DNA from: Hydrogenophaga sp. Root209
GTDB taxonomy: Bacteria; Pseudomonadota; Gammaproteobacteria; Burkholderiales; Burkholderiaceae_C
Direction: 5' to 3'
Length of the DNA: 64,000 nucleotides
NCBI RefSeq assembly: GCF_001428625.1
Contig: NZ_LMIE01000029.1
Coordinates: 636,744-700,743 of the forward strand
Below are positions 51,895 to 63,999 of this stretch, piece by piece. Within the stretch, counting starts at the first letter, position 1. The number at the start of each line of letters is the position of its first letter. The notes beneath the pieces were generated by a model. It ran no database searches. It worked only from the letters and a program-made list of their open reading frames with translations, and was not told the DNA's origin. The position numbers were made by a program, and so were the translations under genes.

Positions 51895-53859
51895 ATGCGC
51901 ACAACACTCCAACAAAACAACGTTGCAACCGTGCCCCTGACACCCCAATCACCTGTGAACTCGCTGCTGCGGCGGATCTGGTGGCGGTACGTCAACTGGC
52001 GACCCGAACAACACAGCATGGCCACACGCCTGGTGGTGGCCTTTCTGATCACCGCTTTTGCGGCCTGGATCCGCGTGGCTCTGGCCCCTGCCGAATCGGG
52101 CGGGCGTTTCATCACCCTGTCCCTGGCCGCGGCGTTGTCCGCCTTGTACGGCGGCTTTCGGGTCGGCATGTTCAGCACTGTCGTGGGCATGCTGTTCGTC
52201 AACTACCTGCTGGTCAAACCCTATTTCAGTCTGGCGTTCGACGACCCGGTGGAAGCCTTCTGGCTCAACCTGTGGCACCTGATCACACAGCTGGTCGTGG
52301 TGGGTGCCATTGCCTTCATGCAGCAGCAAAACCAGCGCCTGCGGCAGGCCACCACCGAGATCCAGCGCGGGGCCAAACAGCTGGAAGACACGTTTGAGCA
52401 CAGCTCCACCGGCATGGCGCACAGCCACATCGACGGGCGCTGGATCCGCATCAACCAGACCTATTGCGACCTCATTGGCTACACCAAGGCGGAACTCCAG
52501 TCGCTGAGCTACCGGGACTTCACCCACCCCGACGACCTGCAGCTCGACCAGGACCAGTTGGCGCGCACGCTCGAAGGCGAGCTCGGCAGCTACCGCATCG
52601 AGAAGCGCTACATCCACAAGCTGGGCCACCCGGTCTGGGTGCACCTCACGCTGTCGCTGGTGCGCAAGCCCGATGGGCAGCCCGATTACCTGATTGCCGT
52701 GGTGCAGGACATCACGGCATCCAAGGCCACCGAACTGGCCTTGCGCACCAGCGAACAGCTGCTGCGCCAGGCCAACCAGATCGCGGGTGTGGCCAGTTGG
52801 CATGCCGACGTGGCGACCCGCCGCTTCGTCACGCTCTCGGGATCGCACGAGGTGCTCGACCTGCCGGCTGCCGAGTTCACCGACGACGAACTGCTGGCCC
52901 TCACGCACCCCGACGACCGAGCCATGGTCTTGAAGCAATGGGCACTGGCGGTCAAAGGCCTGGCGGACTACGACATCGAGTACCGCCTGATCATCCGCGG
53001 ACAACACCGGTGGTTCTCGGTGCGGGCCGAGTTCGATCGCGATGCCCAGGGCCGCGCGGTGCGCGCCCTGGGGGTCACCCAGGACATCACCGAGCGCAAA
53101 CACCGCGACATGCAGATCCAGCAGTTCAACGCCTCGCTGGAGCAACGCATCGAAGAGCGCACCCGCGCGCTGAAGGCGGCCTACGACGAACTGGAGAGCT
53201 ACTCCTACGCGGTGGCGCACGACTTGCGGTCCCCGCTGCGCATCATCAACGGCTTCGCACAGGCGCTGCGCGAAGACAACCCGGAGTGGGCCGGCGAGAG
53301 CCTGTCCCACCTGGAGCGCATCATGGGCGCGAGCAAGAAGATGGGCGAACTCATCGACGGTCTTCTCACGCTCTCGCAGTTCTCGCGCGGCGACCTGCAG
53401 CGCAAGCCGGTCAACCTGAGCACCATCGCCACCCGCTTGCTGGAGGAGTTTTCGAGCACCGATCCGCAGCGCCAGGTGCGCTGGGAGGTGGCGCCCGGGC
53501 TCAACGCCATGGCCGATCCACCCCTGGTGGAGGCGCTCATGCAGAACCTGCTGCACAACGCCTGGAAGTACACCGCGCAGACGCCCCAGGCCGTGATCCG
53601 GGTGTACGCGCAGATGGAAAAGGGTCAGACGCGGTTTTGCGTGAGCGACAACGGCGCGGGTTTCGACATGGCCCGGGCCAGCAAGCTGTTCCAGCCGTTC
53701 CAGCGCCTGCACATGCCACACGAATTCTCGGGCCTGGGCATCGGACTGGCCACGTCGCTGCGCATCGTGCAGCGCCACGGCGGAAGCATGGCCGCCACCG
53801 GGGAGCCGGGCAAGGGCGCCACCTTCTGTTTCAGTCTTTACGCGCCGTTGGCCGTGTAG
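51895..53859 (+). CDS. Sensor histidine kinase with DUF4118 and two PAS domains
   Basis: 654 residues. A DUF4118 four-helix membrane sensor (about 40-140, with LYGGFRVGMFSTVVGMLFVN) is followed by two PAS/PAC units (about 155-275 and 285-400), a HisKA domain with His442 in AVAHDLRSPLRI and an ATPase domain (NLLHNAWKYT, DNGAGFDM, GLGIGLATS). The kinase half resembles phytochrome-type enzymes. A TATAAC box lies only 4 bp before the ATG, so either the message is leaderless or the box is chance. No response regulator is adjacent. Confidence 0.88.
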   Translation: MRTTLQQNNVATVPLTPQSPVNSLLRRIWWRYVNWRPEQHSMATRLVVAFLITAFAAWIRVALAPAESGGRFITLSLAAALSALYGGFRVGMFSTVVGMLFVNYLLVKPYFSLAFDDPVEAFWLNLWHLITQLVVVGAIAFMQQQNQRLRQATTEIQRGAKQLEDTFEHSSTGMAHSHIDGRWIRINQTYCDLIGYTKAELQSLSYRDFTHPDDLQLDQDQLARTLEGELGSYRIEKRYIHKLGHPVWVHLTLSLVRKPDGQPDYLIAVVQDITASKATELALRTSEQLLRQANQIAGVASWHADVATRRFVTLSGSHEVLDLPAAEFTDDELLALTHPDDRAMVLKQWALAVKGLADYDIEYRLIIRGQHRWFSVRAEFDRDAQGRAVRALGVTQDITERKHRDMQIQQFNASLEQRIEERTRALKAAYDELESYSYAVAHDLRSPLRIINGFAQALREDNPEWAGESLSHLERIMGASKKMGELIDGLLTLSQFSRGDLQRKPVNLSTIATRLLEEFSSTDPQRQVRWEVAPGLNAMADPPLVEALMQNLLHNAWKYTAQTPQAVIRVYAQMEKGQTRFCVSDNGAGFDMARASKLFQPFQRLHMPHEFSGLGIGLATSLRIVQRHGGSMAATGEPGKGATFCFSLYAPLAV

Positions 53860-53875
53860 TCAGACAGCTCGCGCC

Positions 53876-54706
53876 TCAGGCCACCCAGTCGACCCAGCCC
53901 ATGGCCGCGGTCAGCAAGATGAGCGCACCAAAGGCAATGCGGTACCAGGCGAAGGGCGCGAAGGTGTGGCTGGCCACGAAGCGCAGCAACCAGCGCACGC
54001 AGATCCAGGCCGACAACCACGAGAAGAACAGACCGACCGCGAACAGCGGGATGTCGGCGGTGCTCAGCAGGTCCCGGCTCTTGTAGAGGTCGTAGGCGGC
54101 GGCGCCGAAGAGCACGGGAATGGCCAGGAAGAAGCTGAACTCGGTGGCGGCCTTGCGGCTGAAGCCCAGCAGCATGGCGCCGATGATGGTGGCGCCCGAG
54201 CGGCTCACGCCGGGCACCAGTGCCGCGCACTGCACCAGGCCGACCTTGAGCGCGTCGGTCCAGCGCACGTCGTCCACCGACTCGATGCGCGGTGCCACCC
54301 CCCGCTCCTGGCGCCGCTCGGCCCACAGGATCACCACCCCGCCCACGATGAAGCCCAGGGCCACCACCAGCGGATTGAACAGCACGCTCTTGATGACACC
54401 GATGAACAGGAAACCGAGCAAGGCGGCGGGGAAGAAGCCCACCAGCACGTTGAGTGTGAAACGCTGGGCCTGCTGCTCGCGGGGCAGGTGCACCAGCGTC
54501 TCCCACAGCTTGCCGGCGTAGAGCGAGACGATGGCCATCATCGCGCCGGTCTGGATCACCACTTCAAAGAGCTTGATCTTCTCGCCCGGCATGTTCAGCA
54601 GCGAGGCGGCCAGGATGAGGTGGCCGGTGGAGGACACCGGGATGAACTCGGTGAGGCCTTCCACCACGCCCATGATGGCGGCCTTGATCAACAACACAAA
54701 ATCCAT
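53876..54706 (-). CDS. uppP: Undecaprenyl-diphosphatase UppP/BacA
   Basis: 276 residues with about eight membrane helices. The catalytic signatures are intact: [14 protein letters not shown] (Glu16, Glu20, His29) and [10 protein letters not shown] with the conserved Arg. It recycles the undecaprenyl carrier lipid for cell-wall synthesis and gives low-level bacitracin resistance. It ends 16 bp from the convergent kinase. Confidence 0.95.
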   Translation of the reverse strand: MDFVLLIKAAIMGVVEGLTEFIPVSSTGHLILAASLLNMPGEKIKLFEVVIQTGAMMAIVSLYAGKLWETLVHLPREQQAQRFTLNVLVGFFPAALLGFLFIGVIKSVLFNPLVVALGFIVGGVVILWAERRQERGVAPRIESVDDVRWTDALKVGLVQCAALVPGVSRSGATIIGAMLLGFSRKAATEFSFFLAIPVLFGAAAYDLYKSRDLLSTADIPLFAVGLFFSWLSAWICVRWLLRFVASHTFAPFAWYRIAFGALILLTAAMGWVDWVA

Positions 54707-54798
54707 GGGAAAGGGTTCTCAGGTGGTGCGTGGGCCCACCGAGGGCCCAACGAGCAGGCCGGTATCGTACCTGCTGGCCGGGCATGCGCCGGGCGCGC

Positions 54799-56031
54799 TC
54801 ACTCGTGGCGCAGGGCCTGGATCGGCAGCAGTTCCGAGGCGCGCTTGGCCGGGTAAAAACCAAAGAACACGCCCACCAGTGCCGAAAAGCCCGCTGCCAG
54901 CACGATCGAGTTGAGCGTCATGCTCACCTGCCAGCCCGCGAACTGACCCACCGCCCAGGTGGCGATGGCCCCCAGCAGCACGCCGATGGCACCACCAATC
55001 AGGCTCAGCGTGACGGCCTCGATCAGGAACTGCGTGAGGATGTCGCGCCCGCGTGCGCCCACCGCCATGCGCAGGCCGATCTCGCGGGTGCGCTCGGTCA
55101 CGCTCACCAGCATGATGTTCATGATGCCGATGCCGCCCACGATCAAACTCACACCGGCCACGGCCGACAGCAGCAGCGTCATGACCTGGCTCGACGCTTC
55201 CTGCGCCTGCAGAATCTCGGTGAGGTTGCGCACGGTGAACGGGTCGTCGGCCCCTGGCTGAACGCGCTTGCGCTGGCGCAGCAGCTCCTTGATGCTGTCT
55301 TCGGCCACCTTCATGCTCTGGCCCTCGATCACCTTCACGTTGATCGAGCCCACGCGCTTGAGGCGGCCACCACCACCGCCCTGGATGCGGTTGCGGTAGG
55401 TGGAAATGGGCACGATCACGGTGTCGTCCTGGTCCTGACCCATCGAGTTCTGTCCCTTGCGCGCGAGCAGGCCCACCACCGTCACCGGCACGTTCTTGAT
55501 GCGCATGGTCTGGTCCACCGGATCGAGGTCGCCGAAGAGTTCGCGCGCCACGGTCTGCCCGATGATGGCCACCTTGGCCGAACCCTGGATTTCAGACGCC
55601 TCGAACAGGCGCCCGCTGGCCAGCGGCCAGTCGCGCGCCTCCAGGTAGTCGTTGGTGGTGCCGTACACCGAACTGGCCCAGTTGGTGTTGCCCGCCACCA
55701 GCTGCGCGCTGGTGCGCGACGTGGGTGCGGCCACCTGCACCTCGGGCACTTCCAGCGCAATGGCCTGTGCATCTTCTTCGGTCAGGCCCTGACTGGCCTG
55801 CGCACCCAGGCGCACACCGCCAGAGGTCACGCTGCCGGGAATCACCAGCATGATGTTGGAGCCCAGGCCCTTCATCTGCTCCTGCACGCGCTCGGTGGCG
55901 CCGGCGCCCACGGCGATCATGGTGATCACCGCGGCCACGCCGATGATGATGCCCAGCATGGTGAGCATGGAGCGCAGGGCATTCGATGCCAGGGCGCGCC
56001 AGGCGCTGCGCAGCGCAGCCATGAAATTCAT
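54799..56031 (-). CDS. MacB-type ABC transporter permease
   Basis: 410 residues with the four-helix FtsX/MacB layout: one N-terminal helix, a large periplasmic domain and three C-terminal helices ([33 protein letters not shown]). It exports macrolides, peptides or lipids in the mechanotransmission manner. The ATPase is a separate gene, overlapping by 4 bp (ATGA), instead of being fused as in E. coli MacB. Substrate unknown. Confidence 0.9.
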   Translation of the reverse strand: MNFMAALRSAWRALASNALRSMLTMLGIIIGVAAVITMIAVGAGATERVQEQMKGLGSNIMLVIPGSVTSGGVRLGAQASQGLTEEDAQAIALEVPEVQVAAPTSRTSAQLVAGNTNWASSVYGTTNDYLEARDWPLASGRLFEASEIQGSAKVAIIGQTVARELFGDLDPVDQTMRIKNVPVTVVGLLARKGQNSMGQDQDDTVIVPISTYRNRIQGGGGGRLKRVGSINVKVIEGQSMKVAEDSIKELLRQRKRVQPGADDPFTVRNLTEILQAQEASSQVMTLLLSAVAGVSLIVGGIGIMNIMLVSVTERTREIGLRMAVGARGRDILTQFLIEAVTLSLIGGAIGVLLGAIATWAVGQFAGWQVSMTLNSIVLAAGFSALVGVFFGFYPAKRASELLPIQALRHE

Positions 56032-56753
56032 GGCGCGGCCTCCGGGACCAGAGGGCGCACCGGCGTCTGCCGCACGTCTTCAATGATCAGGCCGTCGCGA
56101 AACACCAGCCGGCGCTTGGCCCAGGCCGCGATGTCGGCTTCGTGCGTGACCAGCACCACCGTGATGCCCTGCTCGTTGAGCTCGGTGAGCAGCCGCATGA
56201 TGTCTTCGCTGGTGTGGGTGTCCAGCGCGCCGGTGGGCTCGTCGGCCAGGATCAGCTGCGGCTGGTTGACCAGCGCGCGCGCAATCGCCACGCGCTGCTG
56301 TTGCCCGCCCGAGAGCTCGGCCGGCGTGTGGCCGCTGCGCTCACCCAGGCCCACGCGCTGCAGCGCGGCCAGCGCGCGCTTCTGGCGCTCGGCCGAGGGC
56401 ACGCCGGCGTACACCATGGGCAGTTCCACGTTTTCGCGGGCGCTGGTGCGCGGCAGCAGGTTGAACTGCTGGAACACGAAGCCGATGCGCCGGTTGCGCA
56501 CACTGGCGAGATCGTCGGGAGCCAGAGATTCGACCGGCTCACCCGCCAGGCTGTAGTGACCGCTGGTGGGGCGGTCCAGGCAGCCCAGGATGTTCATCAA
56601 GGTCGACTTGCCCGAGCCCGAGGCGCCCATGATGGCCACGAACTCGCCCACCTCGATGGTGAGCGTCACACCATCCAGCGCGTGCACCGTCTGGTCGCCC
56701 ATGGCGTAGGTCTTGACCAGCTCGCGCGTCTGGACGAGGGGTTGAGTCGTCAT
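56028..56753 (-). CDS. MacB/LolD-type ABC transporter ATPase
   Basis: 241 residues. Walker [10 protein letters not shown], the signature [16 protein letters not shown] and Walker [13 protein letters not shown] are all present. It belongs to the MacB/LolD/FtsE group that powers FtsX-type permeases. It lies 2 bp from the adaptor gene and overlaps the permease, so the three form one operon. Confidence 0.92.
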   Translation of the reverse strand: MTTQPLVQTRELVKTYAMGDQTVHALDGVTLTIEVGEFVAIMGASGSGKSTLMNILGCLDRPTSGHYSLAGEPVESLAPDDLASVRNRRIGFVFQQFNLLPRTSARENVELPMVYAGVPSAERQKRALAALQRVGLGERSGHTPAELSGGQQQRVAIARALVNQPQLILADEPTGALDTHTSEDIMRLLTELNEQGITVVLVTHEADIAAWAKRRLVFRDGLIIEDVRQTPVRPLVPEAAP

Positions 56754-56755
56754 GG

Positions 56756-58171
56756 TCAGAACCCCAGGCGCGGGCCGGCCTGGCGGGCCGGGGCGGCCGA
56801 GGCGGCAGGGCCGCCCGTCACGCCGGTCACCACGGTCGCGCCTTCAACCAGTTCTGCCGCGTTCGGCGAATCGGGTCGCACCAGCAGCTCGGTGGCCGTG
56901 CCATCGCTCACGCCCAGACGCACATCGAAGGCCCGGGGCTGACCGTTGGCGTCAAGCAGGTAAATGCGGCCGCGCTGCGATGCACCACGACCGGACCCGG
57001 CTGGCCGGCCCTGTCCGGCCTCACGAGGCGTGCGACTGGCAGCACCGTTCGCAGCGCCGTTGGTCGCCTGGGGCGCAGCCGCGCTGGCGGGCGCGTCGGC
57101 CGGGCCTGCGGGCACCGCCGCGGGCTCCACGCCGGCAATGCGCACGCGCAGCGCAGCGTTCGGCACCTTCAGCACCGACTCGCGCGACTCCGTGACCACG
57201 CGCACGTTGGCCGTCATCCCCGGCAGCAGGCGCCCGGACGTGTTGGCAAAGCCCACCACCGCCACGTAGGTCACCACGTTGGACACGTTGGTGGCGGCCT
57301 TGCGCACCTGGCGCACCTGGCCTTCAAACGTCTGACCCGGGAAAGCGTCCACCGTGAAGCTGGCTGTCTGGCCCGGCTGGATGCGGCCCACGTCGGCCTC
57401 ATCGACGCTGGTGTCCACCTGCATGTCGGAGAGGTTCTGCGCGATCACGAACAGCTCGGGCGCCTGCAGGCTGGCGGCCACGGTCTGGCCCTTCTCCACG
57501 GTGCGCTTGATCACGATGCCGTCCACCGGCGAGGTGATGCGGGTGCGCGAGAGGTCGATGCGCGCCTGCGCCAGCGCCGCTTCGCGCTGTGCCACGTTGG
57601 CCTGCGCGCTCTTGATCTGCGCCTCGCTCACGCCCACCAGCGCCTGCACCGCCTTGAGCGATTCCTGGGCCGAGGTGAGCACGGCGCGGGTGCGGTCGGC
57701 CTCGCTCTGGGCAATGAAACCCTGCGCCACCAGGCTGAGGTTGCGCTCATGGGTGCGCTGCGCCTCGGCCAGGTCGGACTGGGCGCGCGACACGTTGGCC
57801 CGGCTCGACGCCGCATTGGCCACCGAGATCGCCACCGCCGCGCGCGCCGCGTTCACATCGGCCTGGGCCGAGCTCACGCGGTATTCAAAGGTCTGGGGGT
57901 CGATCTCGGCGATCAGCTGGCCGGCCTTGACCTCGGTGTTGAAGTCCACATAGACCGCGCGCACCTGGCCCGAGACCTGGGTGCCCACCGACACCTGCGT
58001 GACCGGGTTGACCGTGCCGCTGGCGGAGACGCTGGCCTGCAGCGGCCCACGCTCGATCAGGGCACTGCGGTATTGCACAGCCGACTGCGCGTTGCGCTGG
58101 GTCCACCACCAGGCGCCGCCGGCCACCAGGGCCAGCACCACCACACCCGAAATCCACGTCGTCTTTTTCAT
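56756..58171 (-). CDS. MacA-type periplasmic adaptor
   Basis: 471 residues. An N-terminal membrane anchor ([17 protein letters not shown]) is followed by the barrel-sandwich half motif ([30 protein letters not shown]), a long coiled-coil hairpin (about 90-220), and the second lipoyl half ([22 protein letters not shown]). The late domain has an Ala/Pro-rich insert of about 40 residues. It would link the MacB-type exporter to a TolC-like channel, which is not in the window. Confidence 0.92.
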   Translation of the reverse strand: MKKTTWISGVVVLALVAGGAWWWTQRNAQSAVQYRSALIERGPLQASVSASGTVNPVTQVSVGTQVSGQVRAVYVDFNTEVKAGQLIAEIDPQTFEYRVSSAQADVNAARAAVAISVANAASSRANVSRAQSDLAEAQRTHERNLSLVAQGFIAQSEADRTRAVLTSAQESLKAVQALVGVSEAQIKSAQANVAQREAALAQARIDLSRTRITSPVDGIVIKRTVEKGQTVAASLQAPELFVIAQNLSDMQVDTSVDEADVGRIQPGQTASFTVDAFPGQTFEGQVRQVRKAATNVSNVVTYVAVVGFANTSGRLLPGMTANVRVVTESRESVLKVPNAALRVRIAGVEPAAVPAGPADAPASAAAPQATNGAANGAASRTPREAGQGRPAGSGRGASQRGRIYLLDANGQPRAFDVRLGVSDGTATELLVRPDSPNAAELVEGATVVTGVTGGPAASAAPARQAGPRLGF

Positions 58172-58369
58172 CGTCCCATTGTAGGAACGGGGCCTCGTTT
58201 CTTCACCACCGCCGGGTATCGCCCGGGTTTCCCTTGCGTAAAGACGGAGGGGCGAGCGCTGCGTTTCGCCGCATTTCGCGCCCCCCAGGCCCTGATCCGT
58301 CTCAAGCCGCCGGAGGCTTTCGGCGTGAGCCGGCTTTACGCCGACCGGTTTCGCGCGATGTGAGGCCGC

Positions 58370-58816
58370 TCAGCGGTGGCCGCGACGGTCGTGGCCGCGA
58401 TGGCCATGACTGCGGTGGCCGTTGCCATGGCGGCGGTCATCCCAGCGCGGGCCGTGGCCCCAACCTGCGCGGTAGTACGGGCGCGGCGCCACGTAGATGG
58501 GCTGCGGGTACACCACCACCGGACGCGGATGCACCACGATCGGGCGGTGATAGATCGGGCGGCGTTCTTCGTAGATCGGGTAACGCTCTTCGTAAACCGG
58601 GTAGCGGCTTCCGTACACCGGCGGGTAGTTGGACACACCCACGGCCACGCCCGGCGAGTGCACGCCGATCGACCAGGAAATGTTGTTGTCGCGCGCCTGC
58701 GCTGGCGTGGCGATGGTGGACATGGCCCAGGCGCTGGCGGCCAGGGCGGCCAACGTAAGGCCCCGGGCCAACGCCGAGGTGCGGGCCCAATGGGCTTTGA
58801 GAGACAAGGTTTTCAT
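58370..58816 (-). CDS. Exported Pro/Tyr/His-rich protein, unknown
   Basis: 148 residues. A signal peptide ends near PAQARD, followed by repeated YPxYEERxPIYxRP segments (about 75-115) and a His/Gly/Arg-rich tail (HGNGHRSHGHRGHDRRGHR). Such Tyr/Pro repeats and His tails occur in surface or metal-binding proteins, but I recognise no family. The start at 58816 has a GGAGCC site. The 184 bp between the adaptor gene and this one hold no gene that I can see. Confidence 0.72.
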   Translation of the reverse strand: MKTLSLKAHWARTSALARGLTLAALAASAWAMSTIATPAQARDNNISWSIGVHSPGVAVGVSNYPPVYGSRYPVYEERYPIYEERRPIYHRPIVVHPRPVVVYPQPIYVAPRPYYRAGWGHGPRWDDRRHGNGHRSHGHRGHDRRGHR

Positions 58817-58940
58817 GGCTGGCTCCTGAATTCGCGTGGGGCTGATCTCAGGGTCTTGCTCACCCTGTGCGTGCATTACAGACAATCATCCACTTCGCCG
58901 TACCGCATGCCCCGTCAAAGTCGTTGCCAGACGTAACCCC

Positions 58941-59561
58941 ATGAACACCCCAACCTTCCCCACCGCCGCCCTCGATGTGCTCGATTTCTGGTTCGGCGAC
59001 GGCCTGCAGCTCGACTGGCCCTCGCAAGACTTCAACCAACGCTGGTTTGGCGGCAGCCCGGCGCAAGACGACGCCATCCGCCAGCGCTTTGGCGCACTGG
59101 TGGACACCGCGCTGGACGGCGGCCTCACCGAGTGGGAGACCGAGCCGCGGGCGCGGCTGGCGCTCATCGTGCTGCTGGACCAGCTCTCGCGCAATGTGCA
59201 CCGCGGCCAGCGCCGCGCCTTTGACGGTGACGCCCGTGCCCAGCGCCTGAGCCGCCGCTCGCTCGCCGAGGGCATGGACACCACGCTCACGCCGGCGGGC
59301 TGCGTGTTTCTCTACATGCCGCTCATGCACGCTGAAAACCTGGAACTGCAAGAGGAATGTGTGGCGCGCTTCCAGCGGCTGGTGGACACCGGCCCGGAGC
59401 CGCTGCGCGAGACGCTCGCCAACAACCTGCGCTTTGCCGTGGTGCACCGCGACATCGTGGCGCAGTACGGCCGCTTCCCGCACCGCAACGCCGTGCTCGG
59501 GCGCATCGGCACGCCAGAGGAAGACGAGTTCCTGAAAGACGGTCCGCGCTTCGGCCAGTAG
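58941..59561 (+). CDS. DUF924 family protein
   Basis: 206 residues. The DUF924 start VLDFWFGDG and the motifs FGALVDTALDGGLTEWE, LDQLSRNVHRG, FLYMPLMHAEN and RFPHRNAVLGR are all present. The family has an all-helical TPR-like fold and unknown function; it is widespread in proteobacteria. The ATG at 58941 matches the family start better than a longer in-frame one upstream. Confidence 0.9.
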   Translation: MNTPTFPTAALDVLDFWFGDGLQLDWPSQDFNQRWFGGSPAQDDAIRQRFGALVDTALDGGLTEWETEPRARLALIVLLDQLSRNVHRGQRRAFDGDARAQRLSRRSLAEGMDTTLTPAGCVFLYMPLMHAENLELQEECVARFQRLVDTGPEPLRETLANNLRFAVVHRDIVAQYGRFPHRNAVLGRIGTPEEDEFLKDGPRFGQ

Positions 59562-59595
59562 TGGTCGGGCGATGTGTCGGCCCAGCGCGGAACGC

Positions 59596-60828
59596 TCAGC
59601 CCGCTGCCAGTGGCTTCAACGCCGCTGGCAGCCAGCCGGCCAGGCGCGCGTGGATCTGTGCCTCGCGCCGCTGCCACCAGATGCCCAGCGCCACCACGCT
59701 CAAGCCCAGCAGCGTGAGCGCAAACGGGAACAGCAGGCTGTCTTCAAACACGCGGTACGACAGATAGCCCAGATAGCTCGCCACGCCAACGGCACCCAGC
59801 ACCGTGAATACGCGCCGCCCAATGGCAGCACCCAGGAACACCAGCCCCACGTTGATGAGCGCGTAGATGAACTTGTTCAGCTCCGAGTCGCAGTCTCGCA
59901 GGCTCAAGCCCGCCCAGAACATGATGGCGCCGAAGAGGTAGAGCCAGAACGCGAAGTCTTGCCGGTTCAGGGGGTGCGTCGAAGCACGCGTGCGCAGATC
60001 GACCCACACCGCAATGGCGCAGGTGGCCAGGCCGAACACCAGCGACACGTCGCGCGTGAACGCCCAGTCGAAGCCTTCCTTCTGCATGAGCATGTGCGCC
60101 ACGTCCATGCTGAGGTACCAGATGGTCACGGCCACCGGCATCACCATGAAGGGCAGCCTGAAACTGCGCAGCATGACCACGGCCGCAGCCAGCGTGGCCA
60201 GCTCCAGCGTGAGCCAGCGCCAGTCGATGAAGCGGTGGTAATCGCGGTAGCTGTCATGGCTGCCTTCGGGCCAGAAACCCAGGCCGCTCTGCAGCGCCCA
60301 CACCGCCAGCGGCACCAGGCACACGGCCAGCGTGGCCAGCACACCGGCCGGCGTGCGCAGGCGCTGCACCATGAGGTTGCGCGCCACCAGCAGCGCCCCC
60401 GCCATGTAGCCCATGGCCAGGGCAAACACCCCCCAGGCGCCAAAGAGCTCCCAGCCCAGCGTCATGAACAGCGTCATGGCGCCGATGGCCAGCATGCCGC
60501 CGAAGTAATACAGCGTGTTGGTGAACGAGAAGCTCGGCCCAGCCGCCACGCGCGGCATGGGCGCCATGGGCACGCCCGACGGCAAAGGCTGCGCGGCAGG
60601 CGGCGCCAGCTCGGCCGCGGTCACGCGTTGGTCGCTCCCCGGTGAAGCCCACGAGGCCCAGAGTGCATGCGCCTCGCTCGGCACGATGGCGCCACGCTCC
60701 ACCGCAGCCTCGATGTCGGCCCAGCCCAGGCGCACGCGCACCGATGGCAAAAACACGTCTTCGGCTTGCGTGATCTCCCAGGTGGAGGGCTCTTCGGTGG
60801 GGATGGTTTCAGGGTTTTCGTTGTGCAT
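59596..60828 (-). CDS. Polytopic membrane protein, DUF2157-like
   Basis: 410 residues. A polar N-terminus of about 80 residues is followed by ten or more membrane helices (TNTLYYFGGMLAIGAMTLFM, FWLYLFGAIMFWAGLSL). The first domain (VRLGWADIEAAVERGAIVP) and the helix pattern fit DUF2157-like proteins of unknown function, but I am not certain of the family. The ATG at 60828 is the most likely start. Confidence 0.7.
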   Translation of the reverse strand: MHNENPETIPTEEPSTWEITQAEDVFLPSVRVRLGWADIEAAVERGAIVPSEAHALWASWASPGSDQRVTAAELAPPAAQPLPSGVPMAPMPRVAAGPSFSFTNTLYYFGGMLAIGAMTLFMTLGWELFGAWGVFALAMGYMAGALLVARNLMVQRLRTPAGVLATLAVCLVPLAVWALQSGLGFWPEGSHDSYRDYHRFIDWRWLTLELATLAAAVVMLRSFRLPFMVMPVAVTIWYLSMDVAHMLMQKEGFDWAFTRDVSLVFGLATCAIAVWVDLRTRASTHPLNRQDFAFWLYLFGAIMFWAGLSLRDCDSELNKFIYALINVGLVFLGAAIGRRVFTVLGAVGVASYLGYLSYRVFEDSLLFPFALTLLGLSVVALGIWWQRREAQIHARLAGWLPAALKPLAAG

Positions 60829-60950
60829 GTGTTTGTGTGCCCCGGGGGGTTTCCTCGACTCCGCAGCAACGATAACGGAAAGCCGCTTGCGCAAGCTGTG
60901 CGCTGCGACCATTCAGCCCGCGCCACAGACCGTCCGCACGGAGTCATCTC

Positions 60951-61195
60951 AGTTGCGGGCTGAGCCACCTCGGTTCGGGCTGAGCCATCTCCGTTCGGGC
61001 TGAGCCATATCCGTTTGGACTGAGCTACTCCCGTTCGGGCTGAGCCATATCCGTTTGGGCTGAGCTACTCCCGTTCGGGCTGAGCCTGTCGAAGCCCTCG
61101 CCTGCATCTGTGTGAACCCTTCGACAAGCTCAGGGCGAACGGGTGGGTCGGCTCAGGACGAACGGGTGGATTGGCTCAGGCCGAACGGACGGAGT
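60951..61195. repeat. 20-bp tandem repeat array with REP-like inverted copies
   Basis: Seven consecutive 20-mers of the type CCGTTCGGGCTGAGCCATAT start at 60951, 60971 and so on to 61071. Two neighbouring units alternate, so 60991-61030 and 61031-61070 agree at 39 of 40 positions. The last unit reads into GCCTGTCGAAG, and three inverted copies (CTTCGACAAGCTCAGGGCG, GGCTCAGGACGAACGG, GGCTCAGGCCGAACGG) follow, forming a large hairpin. The sequence is of a widespread intergenic palindrome type. The 433 bp gap 60829-61261 contains no gene. Confidence 0.85.
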
Positions 61196-61261
61196 GCCTC
61201 AGCGCGAAAGGATGCTTGAGCAAAACCCAAACGGAGTGGGTGAGATCAATAGAATGCCTTG

Positions 61262-63103
<1,842 letters not shown>

Positions 63104-63153
63104 ACGGCGAATGTTGATCAAATAACCATCAGAAATATAATTCAGGAGGAACC

Positions 63154-63921
63154 ATGAGCTACACGAAAAGAATTGAATTTGGAAACTTCACCCTTAAATT
63201 TGGAGACGAAAAAGTCTTACTCGACTTTTTCGAAGAAATAGTAGAACCTTCATTTACGGCTCAAAAGCATCATCGAAAAATAGAAGGTAAAGGCGAATAT
63301 TTCTTTCTAGACTCATCCAAAATAACACTCACTGATTTCAATAAGAAAAAACATCCCGCCATAGTTGGAAGAATAGTAAAGAATACGAAGCTAAAGCGAG
63401 AGCAAATCTTTCAGGACAATCACATTGTTGCTGATAAAAAGGAACTCGAAACAGCACCTACGTCGATCTTTCTACTTCTCCTTGAAACTCATCGACTGAT
63501 ATTTTGTAGAGAATTACCTGGCGCCCCCTCAATTCAAAACTTTGAATCAACCTGTCAAAAATTTTTAATTATTGAACACAAAATCCTTGTTCAAAAACTC
63601 ATTAAGGATGCGATACTTCCAAATGAAGAAAAAGCCCCGCGAGGAACAAGGGCAAATATACATAGGCGCTATCCCAGCCCGAGGCTTCGCATCACTCCTC
63701 TTTCAGATCGTCAATCTCTTAGTGACTTTATCGATAGATTCAAGAAAATCGAGAAAGTCACTATAAAACTACTCCCCACCAATCAAGAGGAGATTGACAA
63801 CGATAGCTTTTGGGCAGATCTGGGGAGACGAAAGGAAGAAATGGGAAGCTCAATAGCATCCATTCAATTTAATGGCGGCAGAGATGGCCTAGTTGTGAAG
63901 AGTCAAGAGGTTGTTTCTTGA
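63154..63921 (+). CDS. AT-rich foreign gene, 3' end replaced by IS481-type element
   Basis: 255 codons, strikingly AT-rich against its neighbours, with Lys, Ile, Phe and Asn in excess. A strong AGGAGG site precedes the ATG. The sequence is soluble, with no membrane helices. From about 63894 the reading frame runs into the inverted repeat of an insertion element, so the last nine or ten residues and the stop are not its own and the original protein was longer. I do not recognise the family. The arrangement of a central strand-rich part followed by RITPLSDRQSLSDFIDRF and VTIKLLP is faintly like phage-exclusion sensors such as RexA, but this is only an impression. Confidence 0.7.
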   Translation: MSYTKRIEFGNFTLKFGDEKVLLDFFEEIVEPSFTAQKHHRKIEGKGEYFFLDSSKITLTDFNKKKHPAIVGRIVKNTKLKREQIFQDNHIVADKKELETAPTSIFLLLLETHRLIFCRELPGAPSIQNFESTCQKFLIIEHKILVQKLIKDAILPNEEKAPRGTRANIHRRYPSPRLRITPLSDRQSLSDFIDRFKKIEKVTIKLLPTNQEEIDNDSFWADLGRRKEEMGSSIASIQFNGGRDGLVVKSQEVVS

Positions 63922-63999
63922 GCGAGTGAGCCGGGACATGGGAGCGATGCCGCCAATGCCTTGATGAGGGCGGTGCCAGTTGTAGTGGTGATTCCAGTA
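63889..63999 (-). CDS. IS481-family transposase, C-terminal part
   Basis: The last 36 codons are visible: YWNHHYNWHRPHQGIGG, then IAPMSRLTRSRNNLLTLHN and a stop. The YNWHRPH-x-x-x-GG pattern is the C-terminal end of IS481-type DDE transposases. The stop codon TAG (63889-63891) is not part of the element but lies in the CTAG target, a known habit of IS481. The gene enters from the right edge. Confidence 0.88.
   Translation of the reverse strand, partial: YWNHHYNWHRPHQGIGGIAPMSRLTRSRNNLLTLHN

Noticed and set aside
60951-61195. CRISPR array
   Set aside because: The repeats are contiguous 20-mers with no unique spacers and no cas genes.
63114-63141. TTGATC-N16-TATAAT as the promoter of the AT-rich gene
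   Set aside because: The predicted transcription start would fall inside the Shine-Dalgarno sequence, and such matches are frequent in AT-rich DNA; not listed as a feature.
63154-63921. RexA-type phage exclusion protein
   Set aside because: The likeness is a loose impression of segment order without shared motifs; kept only as a remark.
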